Assembly (NCBI GenBank): GCA_023627715.1
Contig: JAMAHW010000120.1
Span: 26,937-90,936 of the forward strand
Direction of reading: 5' to 3'
Length of the DNA stretch: 64,000 nucleotides
Source: Periconia sp. R9002
Lineage: Eukaryota > Ascomycota > Dothideomycetes > Pleosporales > Periconiaceae
The notes beneath the pieces were generated by a model. That model searched no databases. It was given only the letters and a program-made list of their open reading frames with translations, and had not been told where the DNA came from. Each line of letters starts with the position of its first letter. Position 1 is the first letter of the stretch. Of this stretch, positions 33,321 to 43,753 are shown in pieces. A program made the position numbers and the translations under genes.

Positions 33321-33942
33321 ATGGAAGCTGCTGGTTTCGCCATTTCTATAATTCCACTTCTCCTGGCTGCATTTGAGTCTTGTCAATACGATATCAAACG
33401 CAAGCCCATTCCATTCATTGCGTCAAATGTATTGAGAGACTCAACCTGTTCGCGGTCAAGCGTCCCCACGGATCCAATGATCTGGAAGTTACAGATATAC
33501 ATAACAGTGTGTGATTCCTGGCTACTTCCAAGACAGCTTGAAACTAATTTCCTGTTAGCAATCAGCGGGGAAGAGCTTGCATATCTCGCGCACCCGAATA
33601 CCCGAGTCGATATCGAAACCATCTCCAACGACCTTGATTGTGAGTTGGTTGACCATGGCCCTGGGGGCTCTCGTTTACTACGAAGCGAACCCTAGACGCA
33701 AATACGGTCAAGCATTCGTTTTCGGAAGTGCCCTTCTTGCCTTCATTATTGGGATCGCAGAGAGATCGAGTATCGATACTATCATACTGAGCAATATACC
33801 TTGGTGCTTAGCACTAAGCACAGTGATGGATCTCTTGGTGCATAAATTCATCGCACTTCGGACTAGAGGTATCGGCACAACACCGTTTTCTGCAGAGGCA
33901 GTGGCTATGTCGCTGGATCAAAAGAAGCCTCCTGCAATGTGA
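33321..33942 (+). pseudogene. Degenerate locus: HeLo-like N-terminus and a short membrane frame
   Basis: The frame 33321-33695 begins MEAAGFAISIIPLLLAAFES, which recalls the hydrophobic first helix of fungal HeLo/prion-inhibition-type domains, but the rest (125 aa in total) does not continue the family. A second frame, ATG 33655 to stop 33942 (95 aa), has two hydrophobic segments (YGQAFVFGSALLAFIIGI and a weaker one) and no match. No phase-consistent intron joins the two. I read this as a truncated or scrambled gene; the second frame could also be a small real membrane protein. Confidence 0.35.
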
Positions 33943-35335
33943 AGAATGGCGTCAGTCAGATCCTACATGTTCTTGGGATGAGGACAAGGGCTACTGATTT
34001 GGTCTCCATCTTCCGGTAGTATTCCCAGAGTAGTAATAGATAGGAAAACGATGGTAACGTCCTTCTCTTACGTTTGCTGAGCTGCAGGATTGGAAAACTT
34101 TATTTTTGATGATGTATACTAGAAATCTAATGAAAGTTCATTATCTTTCATTAGCCGTGGAGGCTTTCTTTTGAAGTCTTGACTGTGTCGATGCCGTTAT
34201 TATCAGACGAGAGAGTTATTTATTAAATAGTGTTTATATAGATCGTGGATGAGATTGAAGAGCTTCACAAGGCTTGAAAATGTCTAACGCTCTACGCGGA
34301 ATCAGCTGTGATAGGTTAGGGTAGTTTTAGCATTGTCTAGTCATGACAATGTATGTTTTGAGCCTATAGGAAGATCCCCTATCTCATTAATCCAGGGATT
34401 CCAAGTGGGACGAGGGAGAACAAGTGTAGTAAGATGTGAAGGGTTATGTACCTACGTGAAGAATACCAGAGTCACGTGATGAGGACTAACAGTTTCAAAT
34501 ACCACCTCAAGGTGAAGTGGCATGAAAGCTCAAAAAACAAGTCTGCTGCTCAAATGTGGAGCTTTTAAATATTTTATTACTGTACAACTTCAAATACTGA
34601 TCTCATGGAAAACATCCGCGTTCACGGGCGTTTGAATTTCATTTTAAACATAAAGGATTCCCAGAAATCAGCTCACACTTCACTTAAAAGGATCACCCTA
34701 TTTTTTCACTTAGCCAAATCTCAATTCCACTTCTCACTCAACAAGAAAGAAGCTTTTCCGAATAGCTTGGCGGGTGTTCCTGAAACGGAGTTTCTCGTAC
34801 TACGAAGAGCAGACCGGATTAGGAACGCAGAGTCGACGCGTAAGCGCTAGGTCCCAGATACCCGAAACGAAACATGCCAAATTCGAAGAGCGAGATTAGA
34901 CGAAGTCAGGGAAAGAGTGGGGAATAATTATCAATTGACGTTTGCGAAATTTACAAGGGACACAAAGGAATGTGTGTGTCATACTACGCGGTTCAGTGTA
35001 CATTTTCTGGAGCCGTACCCGGTTCCGGAGTCGGGTTATTTTAATAGACAAATTTGCGATTACGACTGCGATTGGGATGACCATTGACGATTTCAAAAGT
35101 GCAAGATGACGATAGGTTGCCAAAACTATTTTTAACTCAAAATATATACAGGAAAAGAAATATACAAATCTCGCTTGAACTGGCAAGCCGAGAGAAAAAG
35201 ATACGCTCGTTCTATCATGTGAGCCTAAAAGAATTAAATGGAATAAGTCCAACTGCTTCTTGTACGCGAGATTGTTAACACGCAATCAGCCAGTCGCTCG
35301 TTGTTGACCACGAGACTCAAACCTCGATACGACGC
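33943..35335. other. Intergenic region with small palindrome
   Basis: About 1.4 kb. Contains a perfect 10-bp inverted repeat (CTAATGAAAG at 34127-34136, CTTTCATTAG at 34145-34154, 8-nt loop). The remaining frames are short and AT-rich. No gene seen. Confidence 0.5.
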
Positions 35336-36172
35336 TTAAGCGGCCGTGGTGTTCTTGCCAACGCCCCAGCGATCCGCAAAAGGATCGTACGAAGGGTCCT
35401 TCCACCTCGAGTACTCGTTCGCATCCGAGACATACAAGGCCGCTTCCTCGCCAAATGTGTCGGCGATGTACGCATACATGGTGTCAATAGCAGCGCTGAC
35501 TCCACTGCCAGTCCACACGTTGCCATCCTGCACCCAGCGCGCGCGTGTCTGGTAGTCGACGTTGGTTCCGAAAGTGGTGGCCCAAGCCCAAGCCTTCTTG
35601 TTCGTCGTGGCTTTCCTGTTGTCGAGCACACCTGCACGCGCAAGGACGGTAGATCCAGTGCACACACTGATGATGTTTTTGAGCGAGGGGTAGATCTCTT
35701 TAACGAAGGCGATCTCCTTTGATACCTCCATACGGGCACCACCGCCACCAGGCACAATGAGCACGTCAAGCGGGCCATTGTTTGCGAAGGGCGCCTGGCC
35801 GGGGCAGCTCGCGTTGTGGTTCGCGGGAGGTTGCGTGAAGTTGTTCTTAGCCATCTCTCTGTACTCATCCAGAGTGATGGTGGGTGGCACTGAAATGCCA
35901 AATTTTATAGTCGGCGGGCTAGTGGTCGCGGGTGTGCTGTTCACTGAAAGTACCGAAAGTTTGAGCGAGGTGACGTCTTTGTAGGTCATGGCCAGGCCGG
36001 TGAGGGCATCGAGGGGTCCCATCATATCAATTGGCTGGATGGAAGGGAGCAGCAGGAAACCGAAATGGACCGGAGTCTCCGTTTTGTTGTTAAATGGAGG
36101 GGGCTTCTCTTGTGCGAAGGTCGTGCTGGCGAGGCTTGCTGCCAGCAGCGTGGTGAAGGTTTTGGCGTACAT
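35336..36172 (-). CDS. Secreted DJ-1/PfpI family (class I glutamine amidotransferase-like) protein
   Basis: The preferred start is MYAKTFTTLLAASLASTTFA at 36172, a clean signal peptide; the frame is open up to 36340, but that would place a hydrophobic stretch before it. About 278 aa. The mature part has VHFGFLLLPSIQPIDMMGPL, typical of the ThiJ/PfpI start, then PLDVLIVPGGGGAR and the nucleophile elbow NIISVCTGSTVLARAG (Cys near residue 170), and WVQDGNVWTGSGVSAAIDTM. This is the pattern of the isonitrile hydratase/AraC-N-terminal branch of DJ-1. Several N-x-S/T sites (NKT, NST, NFT, NAS) fit secretion. A TATA-like element (TATTTAAATG, 36270-36261) lies about 90 bases upstream, which supports this start. 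Confidence 0.82.
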   Translation of the reverse strand: MYAKTFTTLLAASLASTTFAQEKPPPFNNKTETPVHFGFLLLPSIQPIDMMGPLDALTGLAMTYKDVTSLKLSVLSVNSTPATTSPPTIKFGISVPPTITLDEYREMAKNNFTQPPANHNASCPGQAPFANNGPLDVLIVPGGGGARMEVSKEIAFVKEIYPSLKNIISVCTGSTVLARAGVLDNRKATTNKKAWAWATTFGTNVDYQTRARWVQDGNVWTGSGVSAAIDTMYAYIADTFGEEAALYVSDANEYSRWKDPSYDPFADRWGVGKNTTAA

Positions 36173-37088
36173 GATGGAGATTGGTAACAACAAAAGAAGA
36201 GAAGAGAAAAGGCTTGCTTGGATAATGAAGTGAAGTGTGTATAGAATGAGGAAGTGAGTACATTTAAATACCCATCGAGTACGCGAACAGAGATCAAGTA
36301 GCGCGTCTCCGCATAACAGGGTAAAAATCCTATTCTCCACTTTATTGCACCGTCATCTCAGTATGTTTGTAAGAACTAGCCAAACGAATAGAGCCAAGCA
36401 CCGTCCCTTCAAACAAAGACCGTGTCTGTGCGAGACGCAAGAAACAATTCCATCCACCTACATAGCCTTATGTACGCTCAATCCTGGCGCGCCCGCTAGG
36501 CCGGCTCCTAATATGGGCGCGGGATAAATTGTTCTTGGGTCTTGGTTGGATCATACTTACCGCTTACCGACTGACAAATTGACTTACGCAGTGTAAAAAA
36601 GTTACGTGCCGTCGTCTTAGGGCGTCACAATGCACGGAAATGCGCTCAAATGCACGCCATGCCCTGTGTAATAAAAGTCCGGTAACCCTGCCATTTATCG
36701 TGCGAGTGACAATGTCCCCCGGCCCCCAATGCGTAGTTTCTACTACGTTGGATTTAGGTGCTTAGTCAAAACGACGGACCAAGTCCGACTTTTCGGGCTT
36801 TGGTATATGCAACTAGTCCGCGCAGAGAAATCTTTGCCTTGAAAGCTTGGGTGAAATATCTCGGAAGCAGCCGTTCCGGTCACTATATCAAGAAATGAAG
36901 GCCGTTTAAAGACGAGCCTGAAGAACTCATCACAAAGCCCCAGAATGAAGAAGATGCCAAAGCACAGACGATTGAAAATCCTATTTTCTGTTTGTATATA
37001 AAAATAATTTAGAGGAGTTTCTGCAATTTTAATCATCTGGGATGTGTCGAGTTGTGTAGATGATTGTGGCAACTTAAATTAAATGTGC
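36173..37088. other. Promoter of DJ-1 gene and 3' flank of GMC gene
   Basis: About 900 bases. Both neighbours are on the minus strand. The left part holds the TATA-like element for the DJ-1 gene; frames inside are short and unsupported. Confidence 0.45.
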
Positions 37089-38948
37089 TCAACCAGATGT
37101 GTTCTGCTCAGATCGAGATCCGGATTTGACGTCCTTGCAAATGATTTCGACCGCTTTTTCAGCAAAAGCATAAACGGCAGCGAGAATATTTCCTCGCGGT
37201 ATGACTGGCAAGATACTCGCGTCACAAACTCTCACATTCTTCGTTCCGTATACTCTGAGCCGCTCGTCAACAACACCGCCTAGATCTTCCCTCATCATCG
37301 AACAAGTGCCGCATGGATGGTAGTTCGTAGCTGAGTTGATTGGTAATATCTTCTTTGCATCTTCGAGAGACGATATTGGGTAAGGATGGCTTCGAGGCAA
37401 TCGTTTTCCGTTCGGCTTTGACATGGTAGCAAATGTAGGTTTTTGGAAGAGCTTTTCGATGAGGCGCATGTGACGAGCTAATATCTCCACGTCCAGAGGA
37501 TGAGAGAGATAGTTGAATTTGATGGTTGGATGATTGGAAGTATCTGAAGATATGTGAGAGCTCCCCCGAGAGAAAGGGTGAGCCAGCATGGCGACAACAG
37601 TCACAAAATTGCCATCGACGAAAGCTGGCGTGCCTGCGGGCATCGAATCGGTATCTCGGTTGCGTTGTGCGCGAAGCATAAACGTGGTTGCTGTTGCTTC
37701 GCTAGGGCTTTCAACCGTCCTTTGAATTATGGAATATTGGACTTTCAGGCCGACCTTGCTCTCCTCTTCTACTAGACGCTGAACCATCTCGGTGAGTTCC
37801 TGCGTTTCCGAGGGATCTTCCAGCATTTGCAGTGGTGTAAAGGCAAAACTGTGTACGGGTCCCTCCGCCAGTCGGCCTGTACGACTTTCTTCATACTCTC
37901 GCAAGGAAGCCTTCTGCATTTCCGGATTTCGTAATACTTCGTCGCGGGTAGAGATATCGTCTTGGACCTCACATGACAAGCTGCAGTTCAGATGATCCTG
38001 CAAGTTCTCACCAACGCCCGGGAGCTCGTACAGAACTGGGACATTGGCAGCTTCGAGGACTACTTTGGATCCGATACCAGATCTTTCTAAAATTGCGGGG
38101 GATTCAAAGACTCCTGCAGAGACAATGATCTCTCGAGCGTGGATGAGATGATCTTTCCCCTGGTGCATATAGCAAATACCCTTCGCAGTGAGCTTCCCGT
38201 CAGCGCTCAGACCCTCCTCAAATGCGATCTTATCGACTTTTACTCCTGTTCTCAACGTCACATTGCCTCGTTTTAATGCGGGTTCCATGAACGCTGTGCC
38301 AGCATGGCTTCGCTCGCCCTTTGTGGAATCGATCGCATTGGTGATAGTAACAGCTCCGGCAGAGCTTCCCGCAAAACCTGTCTTACTTGTCTCATGACCA
38401 AGCTCCTCGAAGGCTTTTATCCACAGCGATTGAAGAACATCCAGAGCCCGCGGATACGATGTCTTTACATGATCTTGAGACCCCACATTATTTTCCACTT
38501 CGGGTTCGGTGCTTTCCAGCTCCCATCGCTTGTAGCAATCCTTCATCCCCTCTGAACTCCACTCTTCTTTCCCTGAGTCGAATAAGAGATCCTCTGCTAT
38601 ACGGTCATGCCATTCGTAATTAGGAAATACAACACTGTGACTATTAATCGCACTGGTACCGCCCACCAATTTCCCTCTCGGATGCTTCACCCTCCTATCA
38701 TTCAACCTCGGTTCCGGTTGGGTGATGTACTGCCAATCATAAGTAGGATTCGACTGCAGCGCCACGGAAAGGCCTGGTGTCTGAACTTTCGGATCGTTCT
38801 GAATATGTTCTCCAGCTTCAAGAACCAGAATCTTATGGTGTGGTAATCGCTGCGACAGACGTGACGCGATCAAGCAAGAGGCTGACCCCGCCCCGACTAG
38901 GACGAAGTCGTATGCCTCGGCTTCAGCGGTGACGTTCATCTCTGGCAT
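37089..38948 (-). CDS. GMC (glucose-methanol-choline) oxidoreductase
   Basis: FAD-dependent alcohol oxidase or dehydrogenase, 619 aa, intronless, start MPEMNVTAEAEAYDFVLVGA. The N-terminal Rossmann motif (residues 14-32) reads VGAGSASCLIASRLS: the third glycine of G-x-G-x-x-G is Ser. The second FAD contact is ILVLEAGEH, and the GMC signature 1 region is HPRGKLVGGTSAINSHSVVF. The substrate domain has LPGVGENLQDHL. The C-terminal active site is NYHPCGTCSMM (catalytic His near 546) followed by VIPRGNILAAVYAFAEKAVE, where the usual second His/Asn position is Asn. No signal peptide, so intracellular. Choline-dehydrogenase-like by overall order; substrate cannot be fixed. Confidence 0.88.
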   Translation of the reverse strand: MPEMNVTAEAEAYDFVLVGAGSASCLIASRLSQRLPHHKILVLEAGEHIQNDPKVQTPGLSVALQSNPTYDWQYITQPEPRLNDRRVKHPRGKLVGGTSAINSHSVVFPNYEWHDRIAEDLLFDSGKEEWSSEGMKDCYKRWELESTEPEVENNVGSQDHVKTSYPRALDVLQSLWIKAFEELGHETSKTGFAGSSAGAVTITNAIDSTKGERSHAGTAFMEPALKRGNVTLRTGVKVDKIAFEEGLSADGKLTAKGICYMHQGKDHLIHAREIIVSAGVFESPAILERSGIGSKVVLEAANVPVLYELPGVGENLQDHLNCSLSCEVQDDISTRDEVLRNPEMQKASLREYEESRTGRLAEGPVHSFAFTPLQMLEDPSETQELTEMVQRLVEEESKVGLKVQYSIIQRTVESPSEATATTFMLRAQRNRDTDSMPAGTPAFVDGNFVTVVAMLAHPFSRGSSHISSDTSNHPTIKFNYLSHPLDVEILARHMRLIEKLFQKPTFATMSKPNGKRLPRSHPYPISSLEDAKKILPINSATNYHPCGTCSMMREDLGGVVDERLRVYGTKNVRVCDASILPVIPRGNILAAVYAFAEKAVEIICKDVKSGSRSEQNTSG

Positions 38949-40438
38949 TGTTGAATCGTAGATGGTGAAAGTCGCGAGACTTCAGCTCATATATTCGAAA
39001 ACAGCGGGAAGAATCGTTTACGTCATTAATGCGAGAAATAGGAATAGAATGCATTTACGTGGGCGATAAGCAGCTATTGGGATGTCACCGAGTTTACCTT
39101 AGATATAGCAGGCATTCTATAACCTTGGACAAATAGTTCTAGATTCTGATTTTTTTTCCATCTTTTTATAGCGGAAGATTTCTATGCAAAGGCAATATTA
39201 AAGCAGGTTGATATGCTTTCCCGAATATGTTTCGAATTACTATCTTATGGAAGTCTATCTTTCTTTTGCGCCCCATGTCGCAATACTCTATCGCTAACTA
39301 GGTAGGCAGGTAAGCCACCCCAACGCTAACCATTTTTATGTACTAGACAGCAGTGACTCATAAACTCGCCATTAAGTACATACATATGTACCTCTCAGTT
39401 CGTACCTAGATAGGTATAACAACAAAATTACTCCACCTCTTGAAGTTCTCGATGCATTGAGCACAATCATCTAAGAAAATTTCGACATTCCATCTTTTTC
39501 ACCGGGCCTACCAAATTTCGGAGTCCATCAGACAAGGCCGAGCCCAGAACGACAAGAAACCCTTCCGCACGTGGGAAAGTTGCACTCGTACGTTGGGTAT
39601 CCCGGGGGAAAACTACCCGCGCTTAGCTCGCATTTCGTTCTCATGCAGGGACAAATTAAGGCCATCCGGCTTGTCTAATTCGGGTTTTGACCGCCGAGAC
39701 TCGGTTCGCAAGCCTCTCCTCACAAGGAAAGGCTGAGCAAGCTTCCGTACTGTACGGACTAATCAAAATCAAACAAGTAAAATATTCCTAGGGTTCTCTA
39801 TAAAATACTTCGTCCCATTTTTCCATGGTATCAAGATCAGATGCTCTGCTGCGTAGTGCTTGGTTAGTTCACCCGGGGACGAAGCAATCGCCCGATTTTC
39901 ATCCGTTGTCAGCATTCGACAACCGCCTTCACCCTTGGCTTCACACCGGATAAATTAAGTATGACTGGTTTAACAACTAACATTTACATTGAGCTCAATA
40001 CTGCTCATCGAGCTTATACGATAACGCTTGCGAGATAATGGATTTTTGCCAAAGTTTCATCTGGCTACTTGTTATCACGCAACACTTACTGTCAGCTGCC
40101 CCATCACCTCTGCCTCTTCGATGAATCTATCTATTCCAGTGAGTTTGAATCATATGGCGTAGGACTACGTGGGATAAGAGATCTTCCGGTGTGTACCGGT
40201 CAGTCTTCAGACCTGGAATCTCACTCTGTTTATTATTGAATTTTCCTAATGTCATTATCAAGACAAGTGGAATGTGTCTCCTTGTTTGTGAGCATATCTA
40301 TCGTTATGGCATACTACACCTCTTTACAAACGGGAGCCGTGGCTGGGCATCTGATTTAGGACTAGCGCTAACCATGTCTGCACTTTGTAACCAAATCACC
40401 ATCTTTCCTAACCCGGCTTCCTATTATCACCAGCACTA
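38949..40438. promoter_or_regulatory. Divergent intergenic region, no gene seen
   Basis: About 1.5 kb between the starts of the GMC gene and the small protein at 40439. Part (39500-39760) is less AT-rich and contains CGG/CCG triplets (for example around CCGCCGAGACTCGG near 39691), possible sites for Zn2Cys6 regulators. No supported frame. Confidence 0.4.
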
Positions 40439-40879
40439 ATGTTTTCCCGTTTTTCAACGTCCGCAACTTTAAGAAATTTTTCTATTAAAAGCCCCCACCC
40501 ACGCTTTTTCAGCACGAAAATATCCCCCGCCATCCCAAACATGTACAACAACAAAATTTTCCGCCCCACCTCCAATTCATCCAATGGCGAAGTCGACAAC
40601 ACAACGCGTTTCTACTACCATCAAGAAGGTGCAATAGTCTGGGCAGAATACTCAGGGGGCTCCATCTCGCGAGGTTCGCTTATCGCCACGGTTAAAGACG
40701 ACGGGAGCTTGGATATGCGATATCACCATATCAATCTTGACGGGGAGTTGATGACAGGCAAATGCAAGTCTGTCCCCGAGACACTGGAGGATGGCAGGCT
40801 TAGGTTGAAGGAGACGTGGAAATGGACTAGTGGTGATGAGTCGAGCGGGGAGTCTGTGTTGGAGGAAGTGAGTCAATGA
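40439..40879 (+). CDS. Short protein of bacterial 'N-acetylglutamate synthase'-named family with mitochondrial-type leader
   Basis: Intronless, 146 aa. The first 35 residues (MFSRFSTSATLRNFSIKSPH and on) are rich in Arg, Ser and Phe without acids, as in mitochondrial presequences. The rest reads MYNNKIFRPTSNSSNGEVDN, then FYYHQEGAIVWAEYSGGSI, LDMRYHHINLDGELMTGKCK and ETWKWTSGDESSGES. This pattern agrees with short bacterial proteins often labelled N-acetylglutamate synthase; that label is doubtful because no acetyltransferase (GNAT) motif is present. It may be a small beta-rich ligand-binding protein. Horizontal transfer from bacteria is possible but cannot be shown here. Confidence 0.7.
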   Translation: MFSRFSTSATLRNFSIKSPHPRFFSTKISPAIPNMYNNKIFRPTSNSSNGEVDNTTRFYYHQEGAIVWAEYSGGSISRGSLIATVKDDGSLDMRYHHINLDGELMTGKCKSVPETLEDGRLRLKETWKWTSGDESSGESVLEEVSQ

Positions 40880-41404
40880 GCCAAGATGATCACCGTACCG
40901 CAATGATGCAGCATAGTAGAATGAAGTTTTTGGAAAAGACAAAGATTGTTTCTGCATTAATTATGGAATAGGCCTGAAATGGGTAACGCAATAAAATTGG
41001 GGCCCCGCTGTGCGTTTTTAGGCTGATTCATATCATAGAGTCATGATGGCTAGGGAAGGTCTGCTCAGGAAGTTGGCTTTTGTTGTATTGTGATACTATG
41101 TGTTCATTGTAAGATTTGAAGATAAAAATAAGGCAAGTTGTATTGTCACTCCTACAAACTGGAGGTTTATAAATACCAGAGAGACCATTTTTTAAGATGA
41201 AAGAGTCGGAGGGGTTCCACCTGGGCAAAAGAAGGATCCACATAAAAGCGACGAAAAGAGGTGGGCGGTTTGAACTGTTACACAACACATAGAACAGGAG
41301 GATATCACGATTGGCATTCATGGGTAACCAGACGCTACTCTCGTGGCGTTGATGATTTTGTTACGTAATCGGGTTCCTCAGAGAGCCCAGAAAACTCTTG
41401 ACGA
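40880..41404. other. Convergent 3' intergenic region
   Basis: About 525 bases between convergent 3' ends. AT-rich, no gene or repeat seen. Confidence 0.5.
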
Positions 41405-42191
41405 TCAACGATGAGAACGTCGACCTCGATGGTCTTCTTCATCCGATTCCATTGCCTCAAGGATATCTTTCTCCTCGTCCGTCAACCGGGTGGTACTCCA
41501 GATGGAAGCAAATGGCAGATCAGACGGCGGAGCTTTGGCACCACACGCCATCGAAAGATCTTGCCAGATGTCCGGTCCAAAAACAAGGTCTTTGAACCTT
41601 TTTTTACCTTCCTTTACACGTTCGGCCCTAAACGTCTCCCATGCTTCGATAACTATTACCCGCAATATTGCAGGACAACAGTTAGTTTACCACCAAGCAA
41701 GTCATAAACATCTTCAAGCTGTATACTCAACTGCTTGGGCAAGATTGGTACGTACCGTATTGAGACACTCCTACATCCGCGTTCCAGTCGTCTTTGCTTG
41801 CCGCTATGTAATTCTCCATTTCCACTGCGTCAATAGTACCGGTCACATGGACACCTTCGATCGAATGAAGGATATATAATCGTTGGAGGTAATCGATTTC
41901 CCGAAGCACATTTTGAGCCAACCCTTTTTTGCCCTTCAAGCCGTCATTTCCTTTGTAATTTTCATCAAATTCGACCCAGAATGAAATCACGGCGTGGTAG
42001 TGTCCGTCTTCCGAGATTTTGAAATAGGAGGTTTTGTCGCAGGATCTTGTGCAATGAATGCACTGTGCTCCATACCATCCCATTACAACGCCTGTGCATT
42101 GTTCGATCTCTTTAAACACTTCAGGGGCGTCCTTACTCTCCTGCCACTCCTGGAGGTTTGGCTTCCGGAGGTGGTTAACAATGGCTGCCAT
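41405..42191 (-). CDS. Tandem family member A (intact), unrecognised
   Basis: Two exons (42191-41756, 41652-41405) joined in phase 1 by a 103-nt intron (GTACGT donor, AATAG acceptor); 227 aa. It is homologous to the two loci to its right. Shared features: KP-x-L-x-x-W near the N-terminus, an aromatic core (AVISFWVEFDENYKG, LYILHSIEGVHVTG) and, after the intron, AWETFRAERVKEGKKRFKDL with VFG. The start at 42191 is chosen because a TATTTAAG element lies about 100 bases upstream, as in the two paralogues; the in-frame ATG at 42287 coincides with that element. Three Cys (GAQCIHCTRSCD) are not shared by all copies. No signal peptide or membrane segment; I do not recognise the family. Confidence 0.72.
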
Positions 42192-42994
42192 GTTTTGATG
42201 TCTGATGTTGATAGGTAAAGATGGATGATATCGATTAAAATGGAAAAAATAGTGATGGACTGATTGCATAGACCAGAGACAATTCATTCAGCTTAAATAC
42301 TTCTTCAAGTCGGACAACCCATCCCTTTTGTACTATGACCCATTGAAAACCTAGATTGATTCAAAACCAATGAGATTCGCTATTTGTGGAGTCACAAAGG
42401 TACGTAAAAGTCTGATTGGCAGTGAAAGCGACTACTCAGTCCATATTGGTCGCCCTGCATAATTCAAATGATGCTAAACATGTGCAACACTAGCTGCTAC
42501 TGTTAATAGGCCCACGTGTTAGGCTCATCATGAGTTGTGTGATTATTGTTACAAACATACGATCAGCTTTTGCTCAACAATGACACAGAATAGGTGCTAC
42601 TTGACACGGTATTTGGAAGTGTCTTGGTATCCCTAGCCAGTTGTCTAATAAACATCAATAAAAATAAGCACACAATTTACACACTGCTACACTGCCAGCA
42701 AGCGATGTATAACGCGAGGGTGACATTGTGTTATCATGGCGTCGCCCGGAAAGACTAGTTCTTACTCCTTATATTTCATCATTTTCAAAAATTTGGGACC
42801 CTCCCCCACAAACGTGACAATCAGAGTAGATTCTAAGTGGCTTTTGTCTTTGGTTAATACAGCAGTGTTTCAGATTGTGTTAATCAGTTAGAAGTAAGCA
42901 CAGGAAAACAGAAAGAATCAAGCTATAACATTAGATGTTTAAAAAATAGAGGTTGAGCTGGTAAAGTCATTATCAACATCCTCCACGCTTCTCA
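42192..42994. other. Intergenic region within the tandem family
   Basis: About 800 AT-rich bases; promoter of member A next to 42191 (TATTTAAG at 42300-42293). No further copy fragment seen. Confidence 0.5.
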
Positions 42995-43753
42995 TCATCT
43001 GGATAGCGCTTCAGCAGATGAGATATCAAATGATAAGTCATCGCCAAAAACAGTGTCTTTCACCCATGTTTTACCTCCATCGGCTACTCGCCCGTCAACG
43101 AACTTGTTCCAAGCCTTATGATCTGTGTCACACAAGTTAGAATAACAGTCAGCGGATCATCCAGCGCCTCAAACTCGCGTATATTAGAACAGTACTCACA
43201 AGGCGTGTTAAATTTCCCTTCATTGTCACTTTCCCTTAGATTGGTCAATTCCTCGTACCCTTTCTTTCTGCGCCCTCCGTTTGTCCTTATGCCAAATACC
43301 CCCCCCGTTATCGACCGAATCCAGGAGGTATAACTTGACGACCAAGTCAGGAATTTCCTTGATCTGAATATTGCAAGCAAGCGATATCAGTAAGTCAGGA
43401 TACTCAGGGTCAGCTTCCCCGAAGCTGAGTCTAAACGTGCTGGCAAGATTATACGCCACCATTTTCCCCTTTTCGCCCATAACTGCAATACTGGGTTCCC
43501 TGATGGGATCGCTGCGACGATTCTCAATAGTGCTCCTGCTAACCCACCAACGACTGACGACATGGTTGAGATTTGCTTGATTTCCACTAGGATCGGGATT
43601 GACTGCTGTCCAGTCTCGCAACCCTGGCTTTTCGGGGAGACGTTCCGTGCAATCCAGAAGAGTCCAGTGGCTACGCTGAGGGAAGGGTTTGTATTCTTGG
43701 ATAATTTCGGGCGTAGGTGTAGCTGTGCCTTGAGGAGTTTGGGGTTCTGCCAT
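42995..43753 (-). pseudogene. Tandem family member B, frameshift in G8 run
   Basis: Exon 1 43753-43200, exon 2 43122-42995, same phase-1 intron position as A and C (GTGAGT donor, ACACAG acceptor). Starts MAEPQTPQGTATPTPEIIQE and reads KPGLRDW, then TFRLSFGEADPEYPDLLISL and KLYLLDSVDNGG. At the run of eight G (minus strand, 43305-43298) the family frame moves by one: downstream homology (VFG, then KKGYEELTNL) is in another frame. Read with seven G the gene would have consistent phases (226 aa). Exon 2 gives HKAWNKFVDGRVADGGKTWV, aligned with AWETFRAERVKEGKKRF in A. Either a real 1-nt insertion or a homopolymer error. TATATATA at 43852-43845, about 95 bases upstream. Confidence 0.68.

Noticed and set aside
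35317..35901. 194-aa alternative frame over the DJ-1 gene
   Set aside because: Same strand, different frame, Arg/Ser/Thr-rich shadow of the real coding frame.
42192..42287. N-terminal extension of member A from ATG 42287
   Set aside because: That ATG coincides with the TATA-like element, and the extension is absent from both paralogues.
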